Positions 1-8,061 of a stretch of 64,000 nt of DNA are shown one piece after another. Every line of letters starts with the position of its first letter. Positions within the stretch are counted from its first letter, which is position 1. The notes under the pieces are model-generated. The model searched no databases, was not told where the DNA came from, and saw only the letters and a program-made list of their open reading frames with translations. The DNA is from Pseudoxanthomonas suwonensis 11-1. Its GTDB lineage: Bacteria; Pseudomonadota; Gammaproteobacteria; Xanthomonadales; Xanthomonadaceae. The translations under genes were made by a program, and so were the position numbers. The stretch covers positions 1,054,001-1,118,000 of the forward strand of contig NC_014924.1 in assembly GCF_000185965.1 (NCBI RefSeq). The letters are read 5' to 3'.

Positions 1-78
1 GCCGGAGGGCTGGCAGGCGGCCAGCGCCACGGCGGTGGCCAGGGACAGGGCGAGGAGACGAACCGGGGAGGGCTTCAT
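1..78 (-). CDS. Secreted lipoprotein, 5' fragment only (downstream of pstS)
   Basis: Only the first 26 codons are in the window; the gene continues off the left edge. The visible residues form a lipoprotein signal peptide: a Lys-containing start (MKPSPVRLL), a hydrophobic core, and a lipobox LAAC at about residues 18-21, so the mature protein should be lipid-anchored after the Cys. It lies downstream of pstS on the same strand, about 200 bases away, with a PhoB-like repeat in the gap. In this position relatives often carry a second PstS-like phosphate-binding protein or pst transporter genes. That is inference from context; the fragment itself shows only the signal peptide. Confidence 0.6.
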   Translation of the reverse strand, partial: MKPSPVRLLALSLATAVALAACQPSG

Positions 79-125
79 GGGATCTGGGCGTCGTAGGCCG
101 GGATTCCGGCGGGCACGCAAATGAA

Positions 126-154
126 ATGATATTTTTGTGACAGCCTTATTACGG
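126..154 (-). promoter_or_regulatory. Candidate PhoB box (three 7-mers) upstream of the partial lipoprotein gene
   Basis: Read on the minus strand, three 7-mers recur exactly every 11 bases: CCGTAAT, CTGTCAC, ATATCAT, separated by 4-base spacers (AAGG, AAAA). The family consensus is two CTGTCAT-like 7-mers 11 bases apart with an AT-rich spacer. The middle copy matches 6/7 or 7/7 and the outer ones about 5/7. The box lies 48-76 bases upstream of the ATG at 78. Confidence 0.6.
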
Positions 155-282
155 TTTGAACACGGATGCCATGCGCGGCTGCCGCGCGGCCCGGGACGGC
201 CCGTGAACGGCCGGAAAAAGAAGAGCGCGGACCCCGTGGGGACCGCGCCCGGTGAGCGAAGGGGGGAGAGAGGACCCGCCGC

Positions 283-1302
283 TCAATACTTCAGGTTCTG
301 TTCCCAGTGGGCCTCGATCTGGCCGACCAGGCTGTCCGGCAGCGGGACGTAATGCAGCTGCCGGGCCTGGGCGTCGCCGCGGGCGTAGATCCAGCGGAAG
401 AACTCCCGCGTCTGCCGGGCGCTGGCCGCGTCCCTGGGCTGGCGGTGGACCAGGATGAAGTTGGTCGCGGTGATCGGCCAGGCCTCCTCGCCGGGGGCGT
501 TGGTCATGACCAGGTGGAAATCCCGGGCCGCGGCCCAGTCGGCGCTGGCGGCGGCCGCGGAGAAGCTCGCCTCCCCGGGCTGCACGAAGCGGCCGGCGGC
601 GTTCTTCAGCGAGGCGTAGGACATGCGGTTCTGCAGCGCGTAGGACAGCTCGACGTAGCCGATGCTGCCCTTGATCTGCTTGACGTACGCGGTCACGCCC
701 TCGTTGCCCTTGCCGCCGATGCCCACCGGCCAGCGCAGCGAGGTGCCTTCGCCGACCCTGGCCTTCCATTCCGGATTGACCTTGGACAGGTAGTTGGCGA
801 AGTTGAACGTGGTGCCCGAGCCGTCGGAGCGGTGGACCACGGTGATGCGCGCGTCCGGCAGCGCCAGGCCCGGGTTGAGCGCCGCGATCGCCGGGTCGTT
901 CCAGCGGGTGAGCTTGCCGAGGAAGATGTCGCCCAGGGTGCGGCCGTCCAGCCGCAGCGCGCCCGGCGCGATGCCCTTGACGTTGACCACCGGCACCACG
1001 CCGCCGATCACCGAGGGGAACTGCACCAGCCCGGCCGCGGCCAGTTCCTCCGGCCGCAGCGGGGCGTCGGAGGAGCCGAAATCGACGGTGCCGGCCTTGA
1101 TCTGGGCGATGCCGCCGCCCGAGCCGATGGACTGGTAATTGACCTTGTTGCCGGTGGCGGCGCTGTAGTCGGCCGACCAGCGGGACATCACCGGGAAGAT
1201 GAACGACGCACCGGCGCCGGTCACGTCGGCGGCCGAGGCGGTGAGCGTGGCCGAGGCGACGACCAGGCACGCGGCGATGCGGGTCCTGAACAGGCGGATC
1301 AT
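283..1302 (-). CDS. pstS: Phosphate ABC transporter periplasmic phosphate-binding protein PstS
   Basis: 339 residues. PstS binds orthophosphate in the periplasm and hands it to the PstCAB transporter. A Sec signal peptide (MIRLFRTRIAACLVVASA, cleavage near SAA) is followed by the family start GAGASFIFPVMSRW, then SIGSGGGIAQIKAGTVDFG and SSDAPL, and RSDGSGTTFNFANYL, which supply the phosphate-contacting loops of the family. I start at 1302 rather than at the upstream in-frame ATG (1347) because that extension is not signal-like and an AGGA ribosome site sits about 8 bases before 1302. It lies behind the phosphate porin and directly after a fourfold PhoB-like repeat, so phosphate-limited expression is likely. 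No pstC, A or B is in the window; they may follow to the left. Confidence 0.93.
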   Translation of the reverse strand: MIRLFRTRIAACLVVASATLTASAADVTGAGASFIFPVMSRWSADYSAATGNKVNYQSIGSGGGIAQIKAGTVDFGSSDAPLRPEELAAAGLVQFPSVIGGVVPVVNVKGIAPGALRLDGRTLGDIFLGKLTRWNDPAIAALNPGLALPDARITVVHRSDGSGTTFNFANYLSKVNPEWKARVGEGTSLRWPVGIGGKGNEGVTAYVKQIKGSIGYVELSYALQNRMSYASLKNAAGRFVQPGEASFSAAAASADWAAARDFHLVMTNAPGEEAWPITATNFILVHRQPRDAASARQTREFFRWIYARGDAQARQLHYVPLPDSLVGQIEAHWEQNLKY

Positions 1303-1336
1303 GAGGGGATTCCTGGTGGAGGGACGAACCGGCCCT

Positions 1337-1358
1337 CCGGCGCCCATTGCAGCGCCGG
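1337..1358 (-). terminator. Stem-loop between oprP and pstS
   Basis: Seven-base perfect stem (CCGGCGC / GCGCCGG) with an 8-base loop and no T-run. It could attenuate read-through from oprP or protect the pstS mRNA. It lies between the PhoB-like repeats and the pstS start, so it would be in the pstS leader. Confidence 0.35.
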
Positions 1359-1361
1359 TGG

Positions 1362-1401
1362 ATGACGGCCGGGTGTCCGGCGGATGACGGAAGGGTGACG
1401 G
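1362..1401 (-). promoter_or_regulatory. Candidate PhoB box array (four 7-mers, 11-bp period) for pstS
   Basis: On the minus strand the 7-mers CCGTCAC, CCGTCAT, CGGACAC and CCGTCAT start at strict 11-base intervals. Three of them differ from CTGTCAT/C only at the second base. Period and sequence match a tandem PhoB site. It ends 60 bases upstream of the pstS start and begins just after the oprP stop, giving pstS its own promoter. Confidence 0.65.
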
Positions 1402-1411
1402 GGCGGGACGC

Positions 1412-2638
1412 TTACCAGTGGAACTGCGCGCGCGCCTCGAGGATGTTCGGGTTGTCGTCCACCACGGTGCCGGCGCTGGCGCTGTAGCGGCTGCTGTCGA
1501 CCATCACGTAGTTGAGCGCGAACTTGAAGTTCGAGCGCCAGTACCAGTTGGCGCCGATGGTCCAGGCGTCCTGCTTGCCGCCGAGCACGCCGTCGACCCG
1601 GGGCGCGCCGCCGGGCACGGCGGCGGCCAGCAGGCGGCCGTCGTCCAGGTCCAGGGTGTCGTAGCGCAGGCCCAGCTGCCACTTGCCGCTGGCCGGCGCG
1701 TCCGGCAGGCCGGTGGTCGGCACGCCGGAGCGGTAGCCCCAGGTCTCGCCGGTGATGTTCCACAGGCCGCTCAGGTACCAGCCGTCGCCGCCGAAATCGC
1801 CCACGCCCTCGCCGTAGCGGCTGACGTCGGCCGAGTAGTACTCGCCCTGCAGCTTGAACGGGCCCTTGATCCACATGCCCTCCAGGCCCACGGTACGCAG
1901 CCGGTCGGTGTTGGCGAGGGTGCCGGTGTCGACCAGGCGCTGGGTGGCGAGGTCGGCGTTGGGGCGCGCGCGCAGGCGCAGGGTGTCGGTGTCGTTGTCG
2001 ACGTAGCTCAGGCCCAGGTGGACCACGTTGCCCTCGCCGTTGACCGGCGCCCAGGTGGCGCGCACGCCGTGGCCGCTGCCGTGGGCCAGGTTGCGGGTCA
2101 GCTCGCGGCCGAACACGCTGGCGGTCACGCTCCAGTTGCCGTCGCCGTAGCCGGCCGCGGCACCCAGGCGCCGGGCGGTGGCGAAGGTGTTGGTCACCGT
2201 GGCCTTGGAGATGAAGTCGTTGTTCTTGGTGCTGGACAGCTCCTCCAGGCTGTTGGGCTGCTTGAACTGGCCCAGCTGCAGGAAGGTGTTGCCGTTGCCG
2301 CCGAACTTGTACCTGGCGTTGACGTCCAGGTACTTGTCGGCCTTGGCGTCGTAGCCGACCACCCAGTCGATGTTGCCCGGGCCCTTGCCCTTGAGCACCA
2401 GCTCGGCGCGGCGCAGCTCGAATTCGCTGTCCGAGCCGTTGGCACCGGCGCCGTTGAGGTCGGCGAGGTCGTTGTCGAACCAGTTGCCGTCGGCCTGGAC
2501 CAGGCCTTCGAAGGAGATCTCCGAGCCGCCGATCACGTCGATGGCGACTTCGGCATGGGCGGCGGAGGCCGCGCCCGCGAGGAGCAGGGCCAGGGACAGG
2601 GACAGGCGGGAGAGCGTGGGCGTCTTGGCAGGGAGCAT
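1412..2638 (-). CDS. oprP: Phosphate-selective porin OprO/OprP family
   Basis: 408 residues. OprP/OprO porins are 16-stranded outer-membrane trimers that admit phosphate or polyphosphate. The protein has a clear signal peptide (LSLALLLAGAASAAHA), then begins with ISFEGLVQADGNWFDNDLADL, continues with alternating amphipathic strands, and includes the family-typical SEFELRRAELVLKGKG and IDWVVGYDAKADKYLD segments. It ends with an aromatic residue (ARAQFHW), the outer-membrane assembly signal. Length fits the family. It lies directly upstream of pstS with 109 bases between, and a PhoB-like box precedes it. Whether it prefers phosphate (OprP) or polyphosphate (OprO) cannot be decided from sequence. 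Confidence 0.85.
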   Translation of the reverse strand: MLPAKTPTLSRLSLSLALLLAGAASAAHAEVAIDVIGGSEISFEGLVQADGNWFDNDLADLNGAGANGSDSEFELRRAELVLKGKGPGNIDWVVGYDAKADKYLDVNARYKFGGNGNTFLQLGQFKQPNSLEELSSTKNNDFISKATVTNTFATARRLGAAAGYGDGNWSVTASVFGRELTRNLAHGSGHGVRATWAPVNGEGNVVHLGLSYVDNDTDTLRLRARPNADLATQRLVDTGTLANTDRLRTVGLEGMWIKGPFKLQGEYYSADVSRYGEGVGDFGGDGWYLSGLWNITGETWGYRSGVPTTGLPDAPASGKWQLGLRYDTLDLDDGRLLAAAVPGGAPRVDGVLGGKQDAWTIGANWYWRSNFKFALNYVMVDSSRYSASAGTVVDDNPNILEARAQFHW

Positions 2639-2687
2639 GGGAAGGGTCCTGGGCCGGGGGTGGCGCCGCCCACCCTAGGACCGGAAT

Positions 2688-2705
2688 ATTTCAGTCCCGT
2701 GACCT
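2688..2705 (-). promoter_or_regulatory. Candidate PhoB box upstream of oprP
   Basis: Minus-strand 7-mers AGGTCAC and CTGAAAT, 11 bases apart with a GGGA spacer, about 50-67 bases before the oprP ATG. Each is 4-5 of 7 to the CTGTCAT consensus, so this is weaker than the boxes at pstS and the partial lipoprotein. Position relative to the start is the same as in those genes. Confidence 0.4.
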
Positions 2706-2817
2706 TTCTGGCACTTTTATGAATCCTGCATGGCTGGATGGTGGCATTTTCAGGTCATCCCTGTTGCGGTTGACATCCCCTCGTCACCGTTCCGCCATGT
2801 GCGGCCGGGGGCCGCGC

Positions 2818-3516
2818 TCAGCGCCACAGGCGGCCCTCCGCGCGCAGTGACATGCCCGCCCCGGAGGTTTCGAAGCCCTGGCTGGCCAGTGCCAGGCGCA
2901 GGGCCGGGTCGGCGGTCTCCACCCGGGCCAGCAGCGCCAGCTGGCCGCGGCGGTCCAGGTGCAGGGTGGCGTGCATGGCCGGCATCCCGTCCACCGGCGC
3001 GGCGCTGAACTCGGCCAGCCAGCGCCCGCCGTCGCAACGCGGGCGCGCGTGCAGCACCGGTGCCGGCATGCCTGCGCTGCCCGGCCCGGCCAGTTCGATC
3101 GCCAGCGCGCCGCCGGCCGCGATGCAGCGGTCGCGGTCGAACACCGCCGCGGCATTGTCCAGGGACAGGCGCAGGGGCAGGCCGGAGAGGGCGAGGTCGA
3201 GGTCGCCGCGCGCGTGTTCCACCCCGGTGCGCCGGCCCTGCAGGACGGTGGCCGCCAGGCGCGGCCCGGCGGCGGCCAGGCGCGCTTCGCCCAGGGCCAG
3301 GTGCCATGGCGACAGGCGCAGTGACACGCTGCCCAGCGCGGTGCGGTCCCAGTGGACCCCGTGCAGCTGGCCGTTCCAGAGGGTGCCGCTGGCGCCGGAC
3401 GCGGCCAGTGGTGCGGGCATTCCGGTGGCGGCCAGGACCAGCCGCAGCGGCAGCCCGGCCAGCAGGACCCCCACGAAGACGGCCGCGAACAGCCCCCAGC
3501 GCAGGCGCGCGCTCAT
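2818..3516 (-). CDS. gspN: Type II secretion protein GspN
   Basis: 232 residues, last gene of the gsp operon. GspN is an accessory inner-membrane protein of some type II secretion systems and is dispensable in several. One N-terminal membrane anchor (GLFAAVFVGVLLAGLPLRLVL, about residues 8-28) is followed by a beta-rich periplasmic domain with the family-typical SGTLWNGQLHGV motif near residue 45. The start is fixed by the ATGA overlap with the gspM stop. Gene position after gspM and size fit GspN. It is followed by a 179-base gap before oprP. Confidence 0.85.
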   Translation of the reverse strand: MSARLRWGLFAAVFVGVLLAGLPLRLVLAATGMPAPLAASGASGTLWNGQLHGVHWDRTALGSVSLRLSPWHLALGEARLAAAGPRLAATVLQGRRTGVEHARGDLDLALSGLPLRLSLDNAAAVFDRDRCIAAGGALAIELAGPGSAGMPAPVLHARPRCDGGRWLAEFSAAPVDGMPAMHATLHLDRRGQLALLARVETADPALRLALASQGFETSGAGMSLRAEGRLWR

Positions 3517-4067
3517 GGCGAGGGCGGCACGAACCGCGCCTGCACCCGCAGCCGCTGCTGGTTGCGGGCCACGCTGAGGGCGGCCGGCGCCAGGCCGTGT
3601 TCCCGGCGCAGTGCGTCCAGCCAGCCGAACAGCTGCGCCGGCGTGGCCGATTCGCTCTCGATCTCCAGGCCGCCGCCGTCCTCGCGCGCATTGCCGATCC
3701 GCAGGCCCGCCTGCGCCGCCGTGGCCAGCACCGCCTGCTTCAGCGCGGCCGGATCGGCCGGTCGTGCCGGCAGCTGCGCCTGCAGCAGCGCGATCCGGTC
3801 CACTTCGGCCTGGACCCGGGCCAGTTCCGCGGCGGCGCGCACATGCCGCGCCTGCGCGGCCTCGCCGGCGCGGCGCAGCGGCAAGAACACGCCGTACCAG
3901 AGCACGAACGCGGCGATCGCCGCGCACATCAGCACCAGCATCGCGCGCTCGCGCGGCTCGCGCTGCTGCCACCAGGCGCGCAGCGCCGCGCCCGCGCCGG
4001 GCGACGCGGGCGTGGCAGCGGACGGGGAATGCCCGGCGGAACGGCCGGCGGAAGAAGGCGTGCTCAT
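3513..4067 (-). CDS. gspM: Type II secretion inner-membrane platform protein GspM
   Basis: 184 residues. GspM is a bitopic inner-membrane protein that pairs with GspL in the assembly platform. A Pro/Ser/Ala-rich cytoplasmic start is followed by WWQQREPRERAMLVLMCAAI, the usual GspM lead into its single membrane helix (about residues 42-60). A coiled-coil-prone segment (AQARHVRAAAELARVQAEV) and a ferredoxin-like periplasmic domain follow. It overlaps gspL and gspN by 4 bases each, implying translational coupling. Confidence 0.87.
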   Translation of the reverse strand: MSTPSSAGRSAGHSPSAATPASPGAGAALRAWWQQREPRERAMLVLMCAAIAAFVLWYGVFLPLRRAGEAAQARHVRAAAELARVQAEVDRIALLQAQLPARPADPAALKQAVLATAAQAGLRIGNAREDGGGLEIESESATPAQLFGWLDALRREHGLAPAALSVARNQQRLRVQARFVPPSP

Positions 4068-5185
4068 CGGGCAGGCTCCAGGGTAACCAGGGTGCGCAGG
4101 CCGCCGTCGACCGGCTCGCCCGGTTGCGCGGACAGGCCGAAGCCGGCCGCCGCCAGGGGTTCGCGCAGCACTTCCAGGTCGGCCTCGCCGGCATGCACCA
4201 GGCCGGCCGCCAGGCCGCCGCCGGCGGCGTACTCCAGGCTGTCCACGCGCGCCTGTGGCAGGCGCTCCAGCGCCGCGGACAGGGCGGCCACCTGCAGCGC
4301 CAGCTGCCCCGGCGCGGACAGTTCGCGATGGCGCGCATGCACGGTGGCGACCGCGGTGCCGGGCGCGGCTTCCGGCAGCCGTGCCGCCGCCAGCGTCCCG
4401 GCCTGCCGTTCCAGCCAGTGCGCGCCGAGCGCGTGGCGCAGCGCCGAGGCCCCCTGCAGCAGCAGCGGCGACAGCAGGCACAGCGCGGCCAGCAGGGCCA
4501 GGCGCCGGCGCCGCGACGAAACCGCGCGGTCGCGCGGCCGGGCGTGCGCGTACTGCAGCAGGTCGATGCCGCCGGGGATGGCGGCGGCCGCGCCGGCCGC
4601 CAGCAGCGCCTCGACCGCGGCCGCATCCTCGACCTGGCGCATCCCGCGCGTGCCGATGATCCGCTGCGCCAGGGCCGGTTCGGCGGCCAGGGCCAGCTGC
4701 GGCCCGCGCACCAGCCACAGCCCGTCGTGTTCGAGCACCTGCAGCGGGCGGTCGGCGGGCGCGTCGGCGAGCAGCTGCACCGGTACCAGCGCATCGGGCA
4801 CCACGCCCAGGGCCTGCGCGCGCTGCCGCCACGCGTGCACCTGCGCGTCGTCGGCCACGGCCAGCAGCCGCGGGCCCTGGCCGGACGGGCCGATGGCGAT
4901 GTGCAGGCCGTCCAGGTCGCCGGCCACGTGCTCCTGCAGCAGGATCCGCGCCGCGGCCAGCGCCTGCACCGGGTTGTGCGCGGGCAGGTCCAGCCACAGC
5001 GTGCGGACCGCTTCGCCCGGCACCGCGACCACGGTGCGCGCGGCTGGCCCGAGGGGGGCCGGATGGGCGGGATCGAGCGGGCGGCGGGAGAGGATCCGGC
5101 CGCGCGGATCGAGCTCCAGGCAGGTCGCGGGGTGCGCGGGATCGCGCGGCAGCAGGATCAGGCGGGTGGTGGCGGGTGGATTCAT
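4064..5185 (-). CDS. gspL: Type II secretion protein GspL (actin-like cytoplasmic domain)
   Basis: 373 residues. GspL links the GspE ATPase to the membrane platform. The cytoplasmic half (residues 1 to about 220) has the actin-like fold pattern with VVAVPGEAVRTLWLDLPAHN and LQVLEHDGLWLVRGPQLALA. A membrane helix lies at about residues 235-255 (RRRLALLAALCLLSPLLLQG), and a periplasmic ferredoxin-like domain ends in GGLRTLVTLEPAR. The ATG at 5185 overlaps the gspK stop. Family assignment also rests on its place between gspK and gspM. Confidence 0.88.
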   Translation of the reverse strand: MNPPATTRLILLPRDPAHPATCLELDPRGRILSRRPLDPAHPAPLGPAARTVVAVPGEAVRTLWLDLPAHNPVQALAAARILLQEHVAGDLDGLHIAIGPSGQGPRLLAVADDAQVHAWRQRAQALGVVPDALVPVQLLADAPADRPLQVLEHDGLWLVRGPQLALAAEPALAQRIIGTRGMRQVEDAAAVEALLAAGAAAAIPGGIDLLQYAHARPRDRAVSSRRRRLALLAALCLLSPLLLQGASALRHALGAHWLERQAGTLAAARLPEAAPGTAVATVHARHRELSAPGQLALQVAALSAALERLPQARVDSLEYAAGGGLAAGLVHAGEADLEVLREPLAAAGFGLSAQPGEPVDGGLRTLVTLEPAR

Positions 5186-6147
5186 TCTTCGTGGGTCCAG
5201 CGGCGCGCCCACAGGCGGACGCGTCCGGCGTTGTCCATCTGCAGGAGGCTGTTCATGAGGATCTGGGCGCCGGCGTATTCGACCGTGCTGTCCAGGGCGA
5301 ACCACTGGCTGCGCAGGCCGGTCTGGTCGTAGACCTCGTTGGGCACGGCGGCCGCGGCCAGCGCCGGCTGCGCCCAGAAGGTGGTGGCGTCGTCCCACCC
5401 GCCGGCCGGGCGTGCGGCGAGGATGCGCCGCGCCTGGCCCGGGGTGACCGCGCCGAGGGTGAGCATGGACAGCACCGGCGCCTGCGCCGGGACCAGCGCG
5501 TTGACGTTGACCGGCGAGGGTCCGCCGACCGGCAGCGCGCACACGTGCGGGCGCAGGCGTGCATAGGCGACGGCGTCGTAGCCGCGGATCGCGCGCAACT
5601 CGCTGGGCTCGGCCAGCAGGGTCGCGCCGGTGCGGTAGCCGTCGGCACGCGCGGCATAGCTGCGGTCCTCGGCGCCCAGCGGCGCGCGCTGGTCGTCGCT
5701 GTCGATCCAGTCCGCCAGCGCGTCCGCCATCCCCTGGGCCTGCGCGGCGGGGAAATCCAGCGCCTGCAGCAGGGCCACGTACTGGCGGATGCCCAGCTCG
5801 TGGCGCTGCCAGTGCCCGGGCGCGCCGTCCACCACGCTGTTGAGGTTGAAGCAGGCGCTGGCGTCGCGCAGGCGCGCCTGCACCAGGCCGTGCTCGATCG
5901 GGAACAGCAGCGGCTGGTCCTGCCACCGTGCCGGGTCGTTGCGCCCGCGCGCCAGCTCGCCGATCCGCGCCCGCGCCAGCGCCTCGGTGCCCAGGGCGTA
6001 GCGCCGGGCCTGCTGCATGGCCTGGGCATTGCCGGCGCTGCGCAGGCCGAAGCGGATGTCGTCGAGCATGGCCATCGCCAGCACGGCCATCACCGCCGCC
6101 AGCAGCAGCACGACCAGCAGCGCGGCCCCGGACTGGCGGCGCCTCAT
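5182..6147 (-). CDS. gspK: Type II secretion minor pseudopilin GspK
   Basis: 321 residues, the largest pseudopilin. GspK caps the pseudopilus tip with GspI and GspJ. The prepilin leader is MRRRQSG followed by AALLVVLLLAAVMAVLAMAM; as usual for GspK the Glu at +5 after the cleavage site is missing. The large alpha domain insert contains CFNLNSVV and DALADWIDSDDQ, both characteristic of this family (the Asp-rich segment lies near the metal-binding region). Start overlaps the gspJ stop by 4 bases. Confidence 0.92.
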   Translation of the reverse strand: MRRRQSGAALLVVLLLAAVMAVLAMAMLDDIRFGLRSAGNAQAMQQARRYALGTEALARARIGELARGRNDPARWQDQPLLFPIEHGLVQARLRDASACFNLNSVVDGAPGHWQRHELGIRQYVALLQALDFPAAQAQGMADALADWIDSDDQRAPLGAEDRSYAARADGYRTGATLLAEPSELRAIRGYDAVAYARLRPHVCALPVGGPSPVNVNALVPAQAPVLSMLTLGAVTPGQARRILAARPAGGWDDATTFWAQPALAAAAVPNEVYDQTGLRSQWFALDSTVEYAGAQILMNSLLQMDNAGRVRLWARRWTHEE

Positions 6148-6770
6148 CCGCGTTCCTCCGCCGGCAGCAGGAACACCTGCCGCACCCGGCCCAGGTCGCG
6201 CAGCTGGACCTCCAGCATCACCGCGCGCGGCAGGCTGGTCAGGCCGCCGCCCCAGCCGTCGCTCCACTGCCGGTAGGCGTGGAAATGCGTGCGCACCGAC
6301 TCCACGCCCTCCAGCACCACCTGCGGCGGGCCGCTGGCGGCGCCGTCCAGCCACGGCCGGGTGCTGCGCTCCAGGCGGTCGTCGACCAGCCGGTATTCGA
6401 CGTACTGCATCGACGCGCGCGGCGCGGCGTCCGGGTTCTCCCAGCCGTGGCGCACGAAGCCGAGCAGCGGGCGGATGCGGTCGCCGGGCGGTGCGGCGAC
6501 GAAGGCGCTGGCTTCGGCCACGCCGTTGCCGCGGCGCACCCGGCGCAGCGCGGCCTGCGACAGGTCCGCCTCCAACAGCGCATGCGCGCGCTGCAGCTCG
6601 GCCAGCCGCTCCATCCGCGCGCGCACCGCGCCCTGCTGGTCGGCGCTCCAGGCCATCACCCCGACCGCGGCGGTGGCCAGCAGGGCGAACACCGACAGCG
6701 CGACCAGCACTTCGACCAGGGTGAAGCCACCCCGGCGCCGGGCATGGGCGGGCACGCGCGCGCGCCTCAC
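6144..6770 (-). CDS. gspJ: Type II secretion minor pseudopilin GspJ
   Basis: 208 residues. The prepilin peptidase site is RRRGG/FTLVEVLVALSVFAL near residue 15, with Glu at +5. The tip-complex body contains MERLAELQRAHALLEADLSQ and VEYRLVDDRLERSTRPWLDG, a GspJ-like pattern. The chosen start is GTG at 6770, overlapping the gspI stop (GTGA), which gives a 14-residue positively charged leader. No ATG exists at a better distance from the cleavage site. Confidence 0.9.
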   Translation of the reverse strand: MRRARVPAHARRRGGFTLVEVLVALSVFALLATAAVGVMAWSADQQGAVRARMERLAELQRAHALLEADLSQAALRRVRRGNGVAEASAFVAAPPGDRIRPLLGFVRHGWENPDAAPRASMQYVEYRLVDDRLERSTRPWLDGAASGPPQVVLEGVESVRTHFHAYRQWSDGWGGGLTSLPRAVMLEVQLRDLGRVRQVFLLPAEERG

Positions 6771-7138
6771 CGGAACACGCTCGCGCTGGCGGCCACGCCG
6801 TCGCCGCCCGGGCGCCGCACTTCCACATCCACCCGCACCATGCCGTCGCTGCCGGCATCGACCGCGGTGCGGCGCCAGTGCCAGTCGCGGCCGCCGAGCG
6901 CCTCGCTGCCTTCCAGCGGCGCGGCCAGCGCCGCCGGCTCAAGCAGCTGCGCCTCGGCGGCGACGTTGGCGGCGACGATCCCGGCCAGCACGCTTTCCTC
7001 CACGTGCACCGCCGTGCGCACGCTCTCGCCGGACAGGTTGAGCAGGCCGACCACGACCAGCGCGAACACCGCCAGCGCCACCAGCAGTTCGATCAGCGAG
7101 AAGCCGCGCGCGCCGCGGCGTTCAGTCGGCCTGGCCAT
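6767..7138 (-). CDS. gspI: Type II secretion minor pseudopilin GspI
   Basis: 123 residues. Leader ending RGARG/FSLIELLVALAVFALVVVG gives a class III prepilin cleavage site with Glu at +5. The short globular part with AANVAAEAQLLEP and WHWRRTAVDAGSDGMVRVDVEV is typical of GspI, the minor pseudopilin that nucleates the tip. The ATG at 7138 lies inside the 3' end of gspH, giving a 17-base overlap, somewhat larger than the 4-base overlaps elsewhere in the operon. Confidence 0.9.
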   Translation of the reverse strand: MARPTERRGARGFSLIELLVALAVFALVVVGLLNLSGESVRTAVHVEESVLAGIVAANVAAEAQLLEPAALAAPLEGSEALGGRDWHWRRTAVDAGSDGMVRVDVEVRRPGGDGVAASASVFR

Positions 7139-7580
7139 CGATGCGCACCTGCCCGGACGGGTCGACGCTGATCCGCACCCGGGCGCCGTCGCGGGCCAGC
7201 AGCAGCTGTTGCGGCTCGGCCGCGCCGGTGGGATCGAAGCGGAAGCCGACCCGCGCCTGGCGCGGCGGCAGCACCGCCTGCACGCCGTCGCGCCAGGCGC
7301 GCGGCGCGAACGGCGTGGCCTCCAGCGGCTGCCAGTGGCCAAGATCGCGCCGGCTGAAGCGGTAGCCGGCGGCGTCCGCGCCAACCTGGACCATGCGCCC
7401 GCCGAGGATCGCCTCGTCGCGGGCGTGGCGCAGGCGCAGGCCGAACTCGTCGGCCTGGCGATGCAGTACGGCCTCGCCCCCGGGCACGGTCAGCACCACC
7501 GCGGCGCTGGCCAGGCCCACCAGGGCCACGACCACCAGCAGTTCGACCAGGGTGAAGCCCGGGGACGGGGAACGGATCAC
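7122..7580 (-). CDS. gspH: Type II secretion minor pseudopilin GspH
   Basis: 152 residues. The prepilin site SPSPG/FTLVELLVVVALVGLAS follows a very short leader. Family features are LRHARDEAILGGRMVQV (the GspH helix segment) and a C-terminal beta domain ending VSVDPSGQVRIDG-like residues. The start is GTG at 7580, which overlaps the gspG stop. GspH joins the major pseudopilus shaft to the tip complex. Confidence 0.9.
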   Translation of the reverse strand: MIRSPSPGFTLVELLVVVALVGLASAAVVLTVPGGEAVLHRQADEFGLRLRHARDEAILGGRMVQVGADAAGYRFSRRDLGHWQPLEATPFAPRAWRDGVQAVLPPRQARVGFRFDPTGAAEPQQLLLARDGARVRISVDPSGQVRIDGQAD

Positions 7581-8053
7581 TGCCAGTTGCCGATGTCGGC
7601 ACCCTCCGCCTCGCCGCCTTCCACGCCGTCGGCGCCCAGCGAGTACACGTCGAACGCGCCGCGGCGGCCGGGGATGCGGTACTGGTACGGGTTGCCCCAC
7701 GGATCGGCCGGCAGGCGGCGGATGTAGCCGCCCTTGCGGTAGCGCTCCGGGCGCTGCAGCCCGGCCGGCGCCTGCAGCAGCGCCTGCAGGCCCTGCTCGT
7801 TGCGCGGGTAGACCAGGTTGTCCAGGCGGTAGGCCTCCAGCGCCTGTTCCAGCAGCGCCACGTCGGCGCGCGCCTTCTCCGCCATGGCGCGGTCCTGGCT
7901 GGGCATCACGTTGATCACCACCACCGTCGCCAGCAGGCCGATGATCACGATCACCACCATCAGCTCGATCAGGGTGAAGCCGTGCGCTGCGGCGGTGCGG
8001 GCGGGGGCGCGCAGGCGCGCGGGCGGACGGGACGGCAGGGGCATCGGGGTCAT
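7577..8053 (-). CDS. gspG: Type II secretion major pseudopilin GspG
   Basis: 158 residues. Processing site AAAHG/FTLIELMVVIVIIGLLA with Glu at +5, followed by EKARADVALLEQALEAYRLD and LPADPWGNPYQYRIPG, the signature of the major pseudopilin. The C-terminal GADGVEGGEAEGADIGNW carries the Asp-rich calcium-binding loop. The leader before the cleavage site is long (about 28 residues) if the first ATG at 8053 is used; a second ATG at 8044 would shorten it by three residues. Confidence 0.95.
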   Translation of the reverse strand: MTPMPLPSRPPARLRAPARTAAAHGFTLIELMVVIVIIGLLATVVVINVMPSQDRAMAEKARADVALLEQALEAYRLDNLVYPRNEQGLQALLQAPAGLQRPERYRKGGYIRRLPADPWGNPYQYRIPGRRGAFDVYSLGADGVEGGEAEGADIGNWQ

Positions 8054-8061
8054 GGGCAAGC

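Noticed and set aside
2770-2787. Plus-strand TTGACAT and TCGTCAC, 11 bases apart, in the gap before oprP
   Set aside because: They resemble a PhoB box but face away from oprP, lie about 130 bases from it, and there is no plus-strand gene to serve. The minus-strand copy at 2688-2705 is better placed.
3060-5258. Plus-strand open frame of 732 codons opposite gspL-gspM-gspN
   Set aside because: Arg/Pro/Ala/Ser-rich with no domain; the three gsp genes on the other strand are coupled by 4-base overlaps and have recognisable features.
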